A DNA stretch of 64,000 bases from Bacteroidetes bacterium UBA5697 (lineage in GTDB: Bacteria; Bacteroidota; Bacteroidia; B-17B0; Aurantibacillaceae): positions 49,765-113,764 of the forward strand of contig DIHL01000050.1 in assembly GCA_002420145.1 (NCBI GenBank), given 5' to 3'. Positions within the stretch are counted from its first letter, which is position 1. Each line of letters starts with the position of its first letter. The notes under the pieces are model-generated. The model was not told where the DNA came from, did not search any database, and was given only the letters and a program-made list of their open reading frames with translations. Both the position numbers and the translations under genes were made by a program. This document shows, piece after piece, positions 1 through 9,200 of this stretch.

Positions 1-430
1 CTGTTAAGTCTCTTAACCCTAATTGTTCTTCTAACTGAGAATGGAAATCAGGGCCTTCCACTACAACCGATTGAAATACCTCATCATCAGCACTACGATT
101 TGAGATTTCATATTTATAGGCATCTAAATCACCCGCGTCCATATAATCTTCTAACTCATACCCATCATCAATTTTATCAACTTCTTTTTCTTTCTCGTCA
201 AAATCACTTGAGTCGTCATTGTCAGAACCATCTACCTCGTCATATTCGTTTTCAACTTCCTCTCCATCTAATTCATTGTTATCTTCTTCTAAAGCAGGAT
301 TTAACTCTAGCTCTTCTTTTATTCTTTGTTCTAAAGCAACAGTAGGCAACTGCAACAATTTCATTAACTGAATTTGTTGCGGCGAAAGTTTTTGTAATAA
401 CTTTAAGTGCTGTGTTTGCTTTAATGCCAT
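1..430 (-). CDS. rpoN: RNA polymerase sigma-54 factor, N-terminal part (gene runs off the left edge)
   Basis: The reading frame opens with ATG at 428-430 on the minus strand and stays open to base 1, so only about the first 143 residues are present. The start reads MALKQTQHLKLLQKLSPQQI, followed by QLMKLLQLP and then LEQRIKEELELNPALEE. This is the glutamine- and leucine-rich region I of sigma-54, which contacts core polymerase and activator ATPases. A long acidic stretch follows (many D and E, residues about 55-100), as in region II, and then the beginning of the core-binding region. The product directs transcription from -24/-12 promoters and needs an AAA+ activator. A terminator separates it from the upstream DUF420 gene, so it probably has its own promoter. 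Recognition is firm; the C-terminal DNA-binding region (RpoN box) lies outside the window. Confidence 0.93.
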   Translation of the reverse strand, partial: MALKQTQHLKLLQKLSPQQIQLMKLLQLPTVALEQRIKEELELNPALEEDNNELDGEEVENEYDEVDGSDNDDSSDFDEKEKEVDKIDDGYELEDYMDAGDLDAYKYEISNRSADDEVFQSVVVEGPDFHSQLEEQLGLRDLT

Positions 431-440
431 AATGTTTAGC

Positions 441-477
441 AAATATACAAAAGAGCCCCGAATATTTTTCGAGGCTC
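441..477 (-). terminator. Rho-independent terminator after the DUF420 gene
   Basis: Read on the minus strand, GAGCCTCGAA pairs with TTCGGGGCTC (one G-U pair) around an AAATA loop, followed by TTTTGT. It lies between the end of the DUF420 gene and the rpoN start. Confidence 0.8.
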
Positions 478-499
478 AATAAATTATATGAACTAATCT

Positions 500-1099
500 T
501 TAATAATTATAATAAGGTGAAATTAAAGCATAAACCACCACGCCAGTTAATGTAACATATAACCAAATTGGATAGCTAAAACGAGTAATTTTTTTGTGTT
601 TTACTCTATCATCTTTTAAGGCATAATAAAATGACAATAAAATCATTGGCAATACTATAACGGCTAAAAAAATATGACTTAATAAAATCACTAAATAGAT
701 TGGTCTTATTCCTGAAACTGCCACTAATTCCATTTCTTCAAGAACACCATTATGATCAACATCTCCAAATTTTGTATCTGGAATAAAATAGTGAGCTGTC
801 ACATAAGAAATCAAAAACAAACTCGATAATAAAAAAGCTGTTAGATTTAGTTTTTTATGTAATTCGATGTTTCTTTTTTTAATTGCCCATAGCGAGGCGA
901 TTAATAGTACAGAACAAGAGCCATTTAAAAACGCATTTAATAAGGGTAATTTATAAATAAAACTAGGGAATGTGTCGGGAACGGGGATTAGTTTTTGATT
1001 TAAAACAACAACAACAACACATATTAATGCGCTTACGGCTAATACAATTTTAAATACCGTTTTATCGTTTTGTTTTTTTAATACTGATTCTGTGCTCAT
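500..1099 (-). CDS. DUF420 family integral membrane protein with an EF-hand-like loop
   Basis: A 199-residue protein with about five hydrophobic helices (roughly residues 17-34, 50-71, 85-104, 131-157 and 175-195). Length and helix pattern match the DUF420 family, usually annotated as related to cytochrome-oxidase assembly proteins; the biochemical role is not settled. The loop between helices 3 and 4 holds D-V-D-H-N-G-V-L-E-E-M-E at residues 113-124, which fits the 12-position EF-hand calcium loop (acidic or polar at 1, 3 and 5, Gly at 6, hydrophobic at 8, Glu at 12). The upstream hotdog gene ends 2 bp away, so the two are probably co-transcribed. Family assignment is fairly sure; metal binding is an inference from the motif. 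Confidence 0.78.
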   Translation of the reverse strand: MSTESVLKKQNDKTVFKIVLAVSALICVVVVVLNQKLIPVPDTFPSFIYKLPLLNAFLNGSCSVLLIASLWAIKKRNIELHKKLNLTAFLLSSLFLISYVTAHYFIPDTKFGDVDHNGVLEEMELVAVSGIRPIYLVILLSHIFLAVIVLPMILLSFYYALKDDRVKHKKITRFSYPIWLYVTLTGVVVYALISPYYNY

Positions 1100-1101
1100 A
1101 T

Positions 1102-1482
1102 TTAATTTTGTGTGAAAGATCCTTTAAATTTTGTAAAAATAGTGTTTTCGAAAAACAATTTTGCATCTACAAGATATTGATTATTCTCTTGCTTATATGT
1201 GATTTCAATATTTACTTTAGGGTGTTGAGTGGGAACAATCATTCCTGTAAACTTAATGTTGTTGCCTTTGGTAAGAGTTAGGTCGTTTTTAATTTCATCC
1301 TGTAATAACTCTTTGATGATTTGTGTTTGGCACACACCAGGAACAACTGGCATTTGCTCAAAATGACCCTTAAAAATAGCGTGAGATAAATTTAAGTTTA
1401 TTATTACATCTATTGTTGATTCGTTTGTTTTAACGCATGACTCAATAGTATAAAAATCATTTAATAAAAAACTGTTACTCAT
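1102..1482 (-). CDS. FabZ/ApeI-like hotdog-fold 3-hydroxyacyl-ACP dehydratase
   Basis: A 126-residue single hotdog domain. H34-A-I-F-K-G-H-F41 followed by P45-V-V-P-G49 matches the FabZ-type signature (H..F.GHFP..P.VPG). The first His is the usual catalytic residue, but the acidic partner of FabZ is not evident, as in the degenerate dehydratases of aryl-polyene and flexirubin clusters. Expected substrate is a 3-hydroxyacyl thioester on ACP. It lies 1 bp downstream of a lipoprotein gene and 2 bp upstream of the DUF420 gene, at the end of a leftward group with a LolA-like carrier and an acyl-CoA thioesterase. The fold is well supported; the exact pathway is inferred from neighbours only. Confidence 0.75.
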   Translation of the reverse strand: MSNSFLLNDFYTIESCVKTNESTIDVIINLNLSHAIFKGHFEQMPVVPGVCQTQIIKELLQDEIKNDLTLTKGNNIKFTGMIVPTQHPKVNIEITYKQENNQYLVDAKLFFENTIFTKFKGSFTQN

Positions 1483-1483
1483 G

Positions 1484-2134
1484 TTATTCTTCTATTCTAT
1501 TAAGTTCAATTTTAATTTTCACTAAGCCAAATTGTGTGCTCTTTATGTGTGAATATACTTTTTTTTCGGGATCAAATGTATAGTTTATAAAGCGGTTTTT
1601 TTTATTTTTAATAAAAATTTGTTGGGATGAAATGCCATTTGCTGTGTCAGCAATAATATACCTATGTTTTTCTCCCTCTATATCATAATATGATTTAATA
1701 TTTTTATTAGTCAATAAACCCGCATGTCTATTAAAAACATCTAACAGCAACATTTGCTTAAACCCTGTTTTTAGGGATTTAATAAGCGATTCTTTATTTA
1801 ATGGTTCAAACACATAAACAGCATTCATCTCATTGTTTTTCCACTCAAAATCAAACATTTTCATGCCTATTTCGGTTACAAAAACAATGTGTGTACTTAA
1901 TGAATCTGTTTTTTTAACGATGATAATTCCGGTTAAATGATTTTTTAAAACATCGATGGATGCTTTGAATTTAGAGGCTTTGTTTTCGAATAAAACAGCG
2001 GGAAAGGTTTTTTCTGTAATAACAACACGATCACAAGATGAAGCGTGTTTGAATTTGGAAATGCGACAAGAAACAAAGAGTACACAAATACAAATGCTAC
2101 TTAATAATAAATATGGTTTCAGCAACTGGAGCAT
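1484..2134 (-). CDS. Putative outer-membrane lipoprotein of the acyl/LolA mini-cluster
   Basis: A 216-residue protein starting with a hydrophobic segment that ends in F-V-S-C at residues 20-23, a plausible lipobox with the Cys as the lipidated residue. The rest is a predicted beta-rich soluble domain with no catalytic motif I recognise. In aryl-polyene and flexirubin-type clusters a small lipoprotein (DUF3261-like) accompanies a LolA homologue, and the size and context here are similar, but I cannot confirm the family by eye. The start overlaps the end of the LolA-like gene by 38 bp, which implies translational coupling. Function unknown; probably helps move a lipid-like product to the outer membrane. 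Confidence 0.65.
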   Translation of the reverse strand: MLQLLKPYLLLSSICICVLFVSCRISKFKHASSCDRVVITEKTFPAVLFENKASKFKASIDVLKNHLTGIIIVKKTDSLSTHIVFVTEIGMKMFDFEWKNNEMNAVYVFEPLNKESLIKSLKTGFKQMLLLDVFNRHAGLLTNKNIKSYYDIEGEKHRYIIADTANGISSQQIFIKNKKNRFINYTFDPEKKVYSHIKSTQFGLVKIKIELNRIEE

Positions 2135-2717
2135 TTAATTTTTTGTTTATAAAATCCAGCGATGTTAGATCATCGTTGTTTTCTATCATTTCCATTTTAG
2201 CCACCGAAGTTACGTTTTTATCAAAATACAAGTTAATTTTTTTGAATGTTTCTTTCATATTTTTAACTTGAGGTATTAATTCTAATTTGTACCCTTTATC
2301 ATTCTCATAATAACTAGTTTTAAATTTATTGGATTTAAATATTGTTCCCTGAACGCAGGACAACATGATATCATTAATTTCTTTGAAAACCTTATTACTA
2401 TTCATGTCGTATTTATTGGTTTTCTTCTCGTCTTTAATTATTACTTTATCCTTATTTATAACAATTAAATATTTTGATGGCGTTTGATATTCCCAACGTA
2501 ACATGTTTTCTTTTTTAAACACAAAATGCCCTTTACTACTAATTTTTTCGGACAACATACTTAAGTTTTTTTCTTGGATAAAATCTGCCTCGATAGAGTT
2601 GGTGGCTTTACTCATGCTCTCTATTTTTTGTTTAAGAGACAGAGTATCCTTAACAGGTTTAAAATTTTGAGAAAAACCAAGTAGTGGAAGAAAAAATAAA
2701 AATAAAAACTTATTCAT
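2097..2717 (-). CDS. LolA-like outer-membrane lipoprotein carrier
   Basis: A 206-residue periplasmic protein with a signal peptide (hydrophobic core LFLFFLPLLGFS, cut near residue 16). The body shows the LolA pattern: an early helix, then ATNSIEADFIQEKN, a strand ending KGHFVFKKENMLRWEYQTP (about residues 62-80), and Y-L-I-V-I-N-K-D. LolA carries lipoproteins across the periplasm; versions encoded in polyene or resorcinol clusters are thought to carry the product or a dedicated lipoprotein. It lies between a thioesterase gene (55 bp intergenic) and an overlapping lipoprotein gene. A housekeeping lolA copy may exist elsewhere, so no gene symbol is given. Confidence 0.8.
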   Translation of the reverse strand: MNKFLFLFFLPLLGFSQNFKPVKDTLSLKQKIESMSKATNSIEADFIQEKNLSMLSEKISSKGHFVFKKENMLRWEYQTPSKYLIVINKDKVIIKDEKKTNKYDMNSNKVFKEINDIMLSCVQGTIFKSNKFKTSYYENDKGYKLELIPQVKNMKETFKKINLYFDKNVTSVAKMEMIENNDDLTSLDFINKKLNAPVAETIFIIK

Positions 2718-2772
2718 GAACCAAAAGTAAAAATAATTTACGCCTTTAAACCCGATAAAATGTTAAGAAACA

Positions 2773-3192
2773 TTAAGGAAGCAATCCCCATTTTTGTTTC
2801 CACTCATCCATAAACGAAGGCATGGTTATGTAAAGCTCTTTATTGGTTGGATTCATAAACACTTGTGTTGTTTTGCCTTCACAGGCTAAATAACCATGTT
2901 TTGCACTTAAAATTTTATATTCAAACATTAATTTAGCTGCTGGAGAATCTATAAAATGTGTTTCTATCACAGCATGATCTCCATATTCTAAAATTCGTTT
3001 AAAATTTACTTGTAAGTCAATTAGCGGAACTGCTAAACCATGCTCATAAACATCTAAATATCCAAGGCCATATTGTTTGCCAAACGCTTCTCTTCCATCT
3101 TCAAAATATCTAACATAATTGCCATGCCACACAACTCTTAACGAATCTACTTCGCTAAATTTAATGGGCATTTCTGTGATATTTTTTAACAT
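2773..3192 (-). CDS. Acyl-CoA thioesterase, YbgC/4HBT hotdog family
   Basis: A roughly 139-residue hotdog-fold protein. F-S-E-V-D-S-L-R-V-V-W-H-G-N-Y-V-R-Y-F-E near the N-terminus matches the 4HBT/YbgC motif (normally D-x-D-x-x-G-V-V-x-H-x-x-Y); here the first acidic position is Glu and the second Asp is kept. Expected to hydrolyse an acyl-CoA or acyl-ACP thioester in the cytoplasm. ATG at 3190-3192 is preferred over the in-frame TTG two codons upstream. It is the first gene of a leftward group with the LolA-like carrier, lipoprotein and FabZ-like protein, which suggests release of an acyl chain in a small lipid pathway. Confidence 0.82.
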   Translation of the reverse strand: MLKNITEMPIKFSEVDSLRVVWHGNYVRYFEDGREAFGKQYGLGYLDVYEHGLAVPLIDLQVNFKRILEYGDHAVIETHFIDSPAAKLMFEYKILSAKHGYLACEGKTTQVFMNPTNKELYITMPSFMDEWKQKWGLLP

Positions 3193-3283
3193 GCTCAAAT
3201 ATACTTTGTTTTAGCCCAATATAAACCAAAAAACACTCATATTGTTTAGCCATCTGATTTTTATTAATTTTATGTTAATTATT

Positions 3284-3314
3284 TTGTTTTTATCCTATCA
3301 ATAAATTAACTTTG
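3284..3314 (+). promoter_or_regulatory. Bacteroidota-type promoter for the first T9SS cargo gene
   Basis: TTG at 3284-3286 (within TTTTG) and TAACTTTG at 3307-3314 are separated by 20 bp, matching the -33/-7 consensus TTTG...TAnnTTTG. The start codon follows 36 bp downstream. Confidence 0.72.
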
Positions 3315-3350
3315 GGATAAAGTTCATTACTAATTAATAAAAACAAAAAC

Positions 3351-4646
3351 ATGAAAAAATTTTTACTTCCATCAATGTTGATGTTTTCTGTGTTCGCCTT
3401 TGCTCAAAACAGAACATCAATCAACACGATTCCAGCAGAACCTGCTAATTCTTTCAAAAAAACAAACATTGCTGAATACAAAAAAGCAAACACGGTATTA
3501 AACAATAAAACATCAAATCAAGTAGGATCTGCTTGGTTCAATAAAGTTGATTACATTGAATACCTTAACCCTGGAGTTCAAGTATTCAGTGCGATGCATG
3601 TGTTTCCGGATTCTGCTATTGTGTTAGGTTACGATAGCGGAAATCAACCTGTGTATCCTTGGATTCACAAAGCAGCTAATTACATGGATCCTAGTTTCAT
3701 GGCACAACAAACTATCATTACGGATAAATTTGCTACCTATTTTATGGATTCTATATCAGTAGGATACATCTATGAAAGAAACACTGGTACGTCTGATAAT
3801 ACAGCCGACTCGTTAATTATTCAAATCGTTGCTGAAAATCATGCATTAGATTATTCATTAACTGGGCCTCCAGCTTTCCCTTACCAAGATATTACTTATA
3901 GTTATACAACAAATAACTTATCTGGTATGACGGTACTAAAGCGTTTAAGTATTCCTTTAACTTATGCAGATACTTGTTCTGGTGGTCTTTACAAACAAAT
4001 TAAGAAAGCAACTCCAGGAATTGCAGCTCAAACAAATTCTAAGAAAATTGGAGCAGTGATTTCTTTTAAACCAGGCTACACTTACACTGCTTCTGATATT
4101 TTAATTGGAGACGGAACAAACATTGCAACTAAAAACGTTTTCTTTGTTTTAAGTTCTGAGGAAAATGGCGCTAGCACAGACCCTACTGTTTATGGTACAG
4201 GCGGTGATTACACTTCTGACATGAATATGTCTTATATTTTAGATCAATCTGTAAGATATAACACTAATGCTAATGGTTGGAATGGTTATTTCTTACCAAC
4301 TTTTGCTTACACAACTCCATTTGCTTACGAACACCATGATATTGGCTATAAATTAAGAGTGAACAGCGTTGGTGTTAATGAATTAGAGCAAAAAGGTTTT
4401 GCTTTGGGTCAAAACGTTCCAAATCCATATACAAACTCATCTGTTGTTTCTTTTGAATTAGCTAAAGATGTTAAATCTGCTGTATTTACTGTAACAGACG
4501 TTATGGGTCGTGTTGTTTCTTCTGAAAACGTTGGAACTACTACTGGCACTCACTCGGTTAATTTAGGTGTTTATGCTGCTGGTGTTTATTACTACTCTTT
4601 AAACATAGATGGTAATGTTACGACTAAGAAAATGATTATAGAATAA
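3351..4646 (+). CDS. T9SS type A sorting-domain secreted protein (twin 1)
   Basis: A 431-residue secreted protein with signal peptide MKKFLLPSMLMFSVFAFAQ. About 310 residues follow with no recognised catalytic domain, and then a C-terminal type A sorting domain of about 80 residues starting at NVPNPYTNSSVVSFEL, with the conserved D-V-M-G-R-V-V, G-V-Y-Y-Y-S-L and K-K-M-I-I-E segments. Such domains target proteins through the type IX machinery to the cell surface or medium. The middle part shares S-E-E-N-G-A, D-Q-S-V-R-Y-N and Y-E-H-H with the next gene, so the two are paralogues. Each has its own promoter and terminator. The role is unknown; secretion route well supported. Confidence 0.88.
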   Translation: MKKFLLPSMLMFSVFAFAQNRTSINTIPAEPANSFKKTNIAEYKKANTVLNNKTSNQVGSAWFNKVDYIEYLNPGVQVFSAMHVFPDSAIVLGYDSGNQPVYPWIHKAANYMDPSFMAQQTIITDKFATYFMDSISVGYIYERNTGTSDNTADSLIIQIVAENHALDYSLTGPPAFPYQDITYSYTTNNLSGMTVLKRLSIPLTYADTCSGGLYKQIKKATPGIAAQTNSKKIGAVISFKPGYTYTASDILIGDGTNIATKNVFFVLSSEENGASTDPTVYGTGGDYTSDMNMSYILDQSVRYNTNANGWNGYFLPTFAYTTPFAYEHHDIGYKLRVNSVGVNELEQKGFALGQNVPNPYTNSSVVSFELAKDVKSAVFTVTDVMGRVVSSENVGTTTGTHSVNLGVYAAGVYYYSLNIDGNVTTKKMIIE

Positions 4647-4670
4647 TCTATTCTTCATCTGTTAAATTAA

Positions 4671-4703
4671 AAAAACCAGCCTAATTTGAGGCTGGTTTTT
4701 TTT
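4671..4703 (+). terminator. Rho-independent terminator
   Basis: AAACCAGCCT and AGGCTGGTTT pair perfectly around a 6-nt loop, followed by a run of T. The T-run also contains the TTG that serves as the -33 element of the next promoter. Confidence 0.9.
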
Positions 4704-4732
4704 GTGTTTATGTTGTTCGTTCGTTATATTTG
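4702..4732 (+). promoter_or_regulatory. Bacteroidota-type promoter for the second T9SS cargo gene
   Basis: TTG at 4702-4704 and TATATTTG at 4725-4732 are 20 bp apart, the same spacing as for the twin gene upstream. The -33 box overlaps the T-tract of the preceding terminator. Confidence 0.68.
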
Positions 4733-4761
4733 TATAAACTTTAACTAAAAACGAAAATACA

Positions 4762-6126
4762 ATGAAAAAAATTTACACTTTATTAGCAGCTGTATTTATT
4801 ACATCTGTTTCTATGGCTCAGGCTCCCGCACAAGGTTCTTTGAGTTTCCCAAACAAAACCGTGACTCCTAAGTCATTTGATAAATCTACTTTGAGATCGG
4901 CTCGTCAAGCAACTGCAGCGAAAACAGCAGGAGCTGGTGATGCTGGATGGTTCAACTACGGTTCATCTAAAGAAGCGTTATTAGGCATAACTAGTGATTT
5001 AAATGCAAATTATTTATTCCCAGACTCTATGGGTTATGGTGATTTTGGAGGAACTCCAGGAGCAATTTGGGTTCATCACCTGGCTGAAATGGTTGATTTC
5101 AAATCTTATGTGTTTGGAAATGACCCAAAAACTAGCTGGGTAACTCCAACAACATCTTTCAACGTTGACTCTATGTCTGTTGTTTATGCGTATACTAGAA
5201 ATCACCCTAATCCTGCTATCGTAGATACTTTAGTGGTTACTATTTATGACAATACAACTGCAGCTAATTTAAGCACAAGTGGTTTTATTGGAACAACTGC
5301 AGCAAACTACAATACAGATACTGTAACTTTCAAAAGAATTGGTTATAACCAAGCGGGTAATTTTATAGCAGCTCCAACAGCAACAACAGCTCCTCAAGTG
5401 GCTCCAGTTGGTCAATATAAATTTAAAATTTTATTAACTATTGCTGATACTGCGGTTGCGTCTTTTAGAGAAAAAGCATTTGCTTTACCAACGCCTTTTA
5501 CTTCAACAGGAAGCAAATTAGTTATTGGTGATATTCAATTTTTACCAGGTTACACATACACGTTAACACAAAATGTAGACGCTACAGCAAATACATTCTT
5601 ATTTACGTCTTTAGAAGAAAATGGCGCAGGTGCAGGAAGCCCTCCTCCAGGAACATTCCCAACATATTTAGATTGTAACTTTGGTTCTAATGCTTGTGAT
5701 TATAGTACTTCATACATTTTACCTCAAGATGTAAGATATAATATGGCTGCTTCATGGAACTATCGTTATATTCCTTCTTATGCATATACAGCTCCATATG
5801 GTTTTGAGCACCACTTAATCTCTTTCAGATTAAAAGATAATCAAACTATAGGGATTAAAGATTTATCTCAAAATACTTTTGGTTTAACTCAAAATATGCC
5901 AAACCCATACACTAAAGAATCTGCTGTTAACTACAACTTAACTAAAGAAGTTAACTCAGCGGTATTTACTGTAACTGACGTTATGGGTCGTGTTGTTTCT
6001 TCTGAAAAAGTTGGAACTACTGTAGGTACTCACACTGTTAAATTAGGTGCTTATGCAGCTGGTATTTACTACTACTCTTTAAATGTAGATGGTAATGTAA
6101 CTACTAAGAAAATGATTGTAGAATAA
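4762..6126 (+). CDS. T9SS type A sorting-domain secreted protein (twin 2)
   Basis: A 454-residue paralogue of the preceding gene, with signal peptide MKKIYTLLAAVFITSVSMAQ and a C-terminal type A sorting domain starting near QNMPNPYTKESAVNYNLT. The sorting domain is almost identical to that of its neighbour at protein level and very close at DNA level, while the N-terminal 300 residues are clearly diverged. It contains one Cys pair (D-C-N-F-G-S-N-A-C-D, about residues 310-320) that the twin lacks at that place. No enzyme motif seen. It was probably produced by tandem duplication, with the sorting domain kept alike by selection or gene conversion. Confidence 0.88.
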   Translation: MKKIYTLLAAVFITSVSMAQAPAQGSLSFPNKTVTPKSFDKSTLRSARQATAAKTAGAGDAGWFNYGSSKEALLGITSDLNANYLFPDSMGYGDFGGTPGAIWVHHLAEMVDFKSYVFGNDPKTSWVTPTTSFNVDSMSVVYAYTRNHPNPAIVDTLVVTIYDNTTAANLSTSGFIGTTAANYNTDTVTFKRIGYNQAGNFIAAPTATTAPQVAPVGQYKFKILLTIADTAVASFREKAFALPTPFTSTGSKLVIGDIQFLPGYTYTLTQNVDATANTFLFTSLEENGAGAGSPPPGTFPTYLDCNFGSNACDYSTSYILPQDVRYNMAASWNYRYIPSYAYTAPYGFEHHLISFRLKDNQTIGIKDLSQNTFGLTQNMPNPYTKESAVNYNLTKEVNSAVFTVTDVMGRVVSSEKVGTTVGTHTVKLGAYAAGIYYYSLNVDGNVTTKKMIVE

Positions 6127-6146
6127 TCTTCTATATATCTTAATAC

Positions 6147-6181
6147 AAAAAACCCGCTTCGTAATTGAAGCGGGTTTTTTT
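6147..6181 (+). terminator. Rho-independent terminator between convergent genes
   Basis: AAAACCCGCTTC and GAAGCGGGTTTT form a perfect stem with a 6-nt loop and T-run. It is symmetric, so it may also serve mfd arriving from the right. Confidence 0.9.
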
Positions 6182-6198
6182 ATGGATTGTTTATTCGT

Positions 6199-6221
6199 TT
6201 CGACTACGCTCAACGTGACAT
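6199..6221. repeat. Single arm of a TCGACTACGCTC-type intergenic repeat
   Basis: TTCGACTACGCTC followed by AACGTGACAT resembles one arm of the full inverted repeat at 62104-62147. It lies between the terminator and the 3' end of mfd. Confidence 0.55.
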
Positions 6222-6225
6222 AAGA

Positions 6226-9200
6226 TTAAACCTCAACGGGTTTTACAACCATGCTTGTAATTTTTTCTAATACAACAATCGCTTCATCAACGCTTTTAAT
6301 GTTTTCGATAGTTAACCACAGTTTATTGTTTTGCTCTTTTAAGGCAGTTTGTTTAGGCGTTTTTTGAGCATATGATAATACCGCCTTAAACATTGGTGAA
6401 TTATAATAATCGCTATCCTGCTTGCTTAAGAAGTACGACAACATTTTATTATTCTTTAATGTAATTTTCTCAAAACCTAAAGCCATTGCAGCCCAACGCA
6501 TACGCACTACATTTATTAATTCAGACACTTCGGTAGGTAAGGGACCAAAGCGATCTCGCAGGTTTGATTGAAATAATGCTAACTCTTCCTCTTTATTAAT
6601 ATTATCCAATTCTCTATACAATAACAAACGCTCTGTGAGATTGCTGACATAAGAATCAGGAATTAATAATTGTAAATCGGTATCAACAACTGTATCTTTC
6701 ACAAACTGACGAGAGAAGACAGATTTATCAGCGCTGGCACCTTCTCCATCTTCCACCACCTCTTTGTACCAATCTTCTTGTTTTAATTCTTCAATGGCTT
6801 CGTTTAATATTTTCATATAGGTATCAAAACCCATGTCGTTTATAAAACCACTTTGTTCTCCACCTAATAAATTTCCTGCGCCACGGATATCCAAATCACG
6901 CATCGCAATTTGAAAACCACTTCCTAAATCACTAAACTCAACAATAGCTTGCAAACGTTTGCGTGCCTCAGATGTTAGATTAATAAACGGAGGCGTTAAT
7001 AAATAACAGAATGCTTTTTTATTACTACGCCCTACTCTACCTCGCATTTGATGCAAATCACTCAATCCAAAATTTTGCGAATCGTTAATGATAATAGTAT
7101 TAGCATTACTAATATCTAATCCTGATTCAATAATAGTTGTAGCAACTAAAATATCATATTCTCCTTCAATAAAACTCAACATCACATCTTCCAACTTATC
7201 TCCGTCCATTTGTCCGTGACCAACGGCTACTCTTGCTTCGGGCACCAAACGTTGAATAATTCCAGCTACCTCTTGTATATTTTGAACTTTATTATGAACG
7301 AAATACACTTGCCCTCCACGACTTAATTCATACTCAATCGCATCTCTAATGGCTTCTTCGCTAAACGAAATTAATTCGGTTTGCACGGGATAACGATTAG
7401 CTGGAGGCGTTGAAATCACTGATAAATCGCGAGCTCCCATTAAACTAAATTGTAAAGTTCTAGGAATTGGCGTTGCGGTTAATGTCAACGTATCAACTGT
7501 TGTTTTAAATGTTTTGAGTTTATCTTTAATACCAACACCAAACTTTTGTTCTTCGTCAATAATCAATAAACCAAGGTCTTTAAACTTCACATCCTTGCCT
7601 ACAATTTTATGGGTGCCAATTAAAATATCAATCTTTCCATCACCAATACTCGAAATCACTTCTTTCACTTCTTTAGCACTGCGGAAACGATTGATGTAAC
7701 TAATATTACAAGGTAAATCTTTCAAGCGCTCTTTAAATGTTTTGTAATGTTGATATGCTAAAATAGTAGTTGGTACCAACACAGCAACCTGTTTACTATC
7801 ACACACCGCTTTAAAGGCGGCACGAATAGCAATTTCTGTTTTACCAAAACCAACATCTCCACAAACCAATCTATCCATAGGATGTGGTTTTTCCATATCG
7901 CGTTTTACATCGGCCGTTACTTTGATTTGATCGGGCGTATCTTCGTATATGAAAGACGCTTCTAATTCGTGCTGTAAATAATTATCTAAAGGATAACGGT
8001 GTCCGGGTTGCGCCTTACGTTTAGCATATAATTTAATTAAATCGTAAGCAACCTCCTTAACGTTCTTCTTTGTTTTTTGTTTTAATGTGTTCCAAGTGGT
8101 TGAACCAATTTTATCAATACGTGGAACATTTCCTTCTTTACCAGTATACTTACTAATACGGTGTAAACTGTGAATACTCACATATAAGAAGTCATTGTCT
8201 TTGTATACCAACTTCACAGCTTCTTGCTCTTTACCATTGGCATTAATTTTTACCAAGCCTCCAAAACGTCCAATACCGTGGTCAATATGAGTCACAAAAT
8301 CTCCAGGATTAAGCGATAAAATTTCTTTTAGCGTTAACGATTCTGCTGTTTTATAACGCGTTTCCTTTAAATGAAAACGATGGTAACGTTCAAAAATTTG
8401 ATGATCGGTATAACAAGCAATTTTTAAATCATGATCAATAAAGCCTTCATGAATATTAATATTCACATGCTCAATTAACCCTTCTGCTGTACGATGTTCC
8501 TTTGATAATAAATCATTAAAGATGGTGTGTAAGCGCTCGGCTTGTTTAGTATTATCCGTTGTTAGATAATTCTTGTATCCTTTGGCTTTATTGGCTTTGA
8601 GGTCGTTAATCAACATCTCAAAGTTTTTGCTAAAAGTTGGTTGTATACTTTGGTTTAACGCGACTTCTTGAGAAGCAATGTGTTTATTAACGCCGTATTC
8701 GATTAATTTAAACGGTTTAATAAAAGATAAAAACTCATCGCCTTTAATATATAATTCGTGTGGAGGCAGATGCTCTATAGTTCCTGATAAATTAGAAAAG
8801 GCTTTTTCAGTTTTCTCATATAATTTATCAATCGTATCTTTTGAAAACAACACATCATCAAAACATAAAAACGTATCCTCCGTGATATAATCAAAAATAG
8901 ATTGACGAATTTCAATCACTTGATTGGATTGTATATCTGGAATAATAGTTACAAAATCATAATTATGATTAGATAACTGAGACGCTGGATCAAAGGTTTT
9001 AATAGCATCCACATCATTTCCAAACAACTCAATACGATAGGGCAATTCGTGTGCAAAGGAGTACACATCGACTATTCCACCACGAATAGCGTATTGACCC
9101 GGCTCTGAAACAAAATCGCATAATTCAAAATCATAGCTCAATAAAAACTCTTGGATAAAATCAATACTGAGTTTATCTCCTTTTTTAATGACTAAGGTGT

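Noticed and set aside
279..479. An open frame on the minus strand overlapping the rpoN start
   Set aside because: It lies in a different frame over the clear sigma-54 region I coding sequence; the rpoN frame has the conserved protein motif and runs off the window edge.
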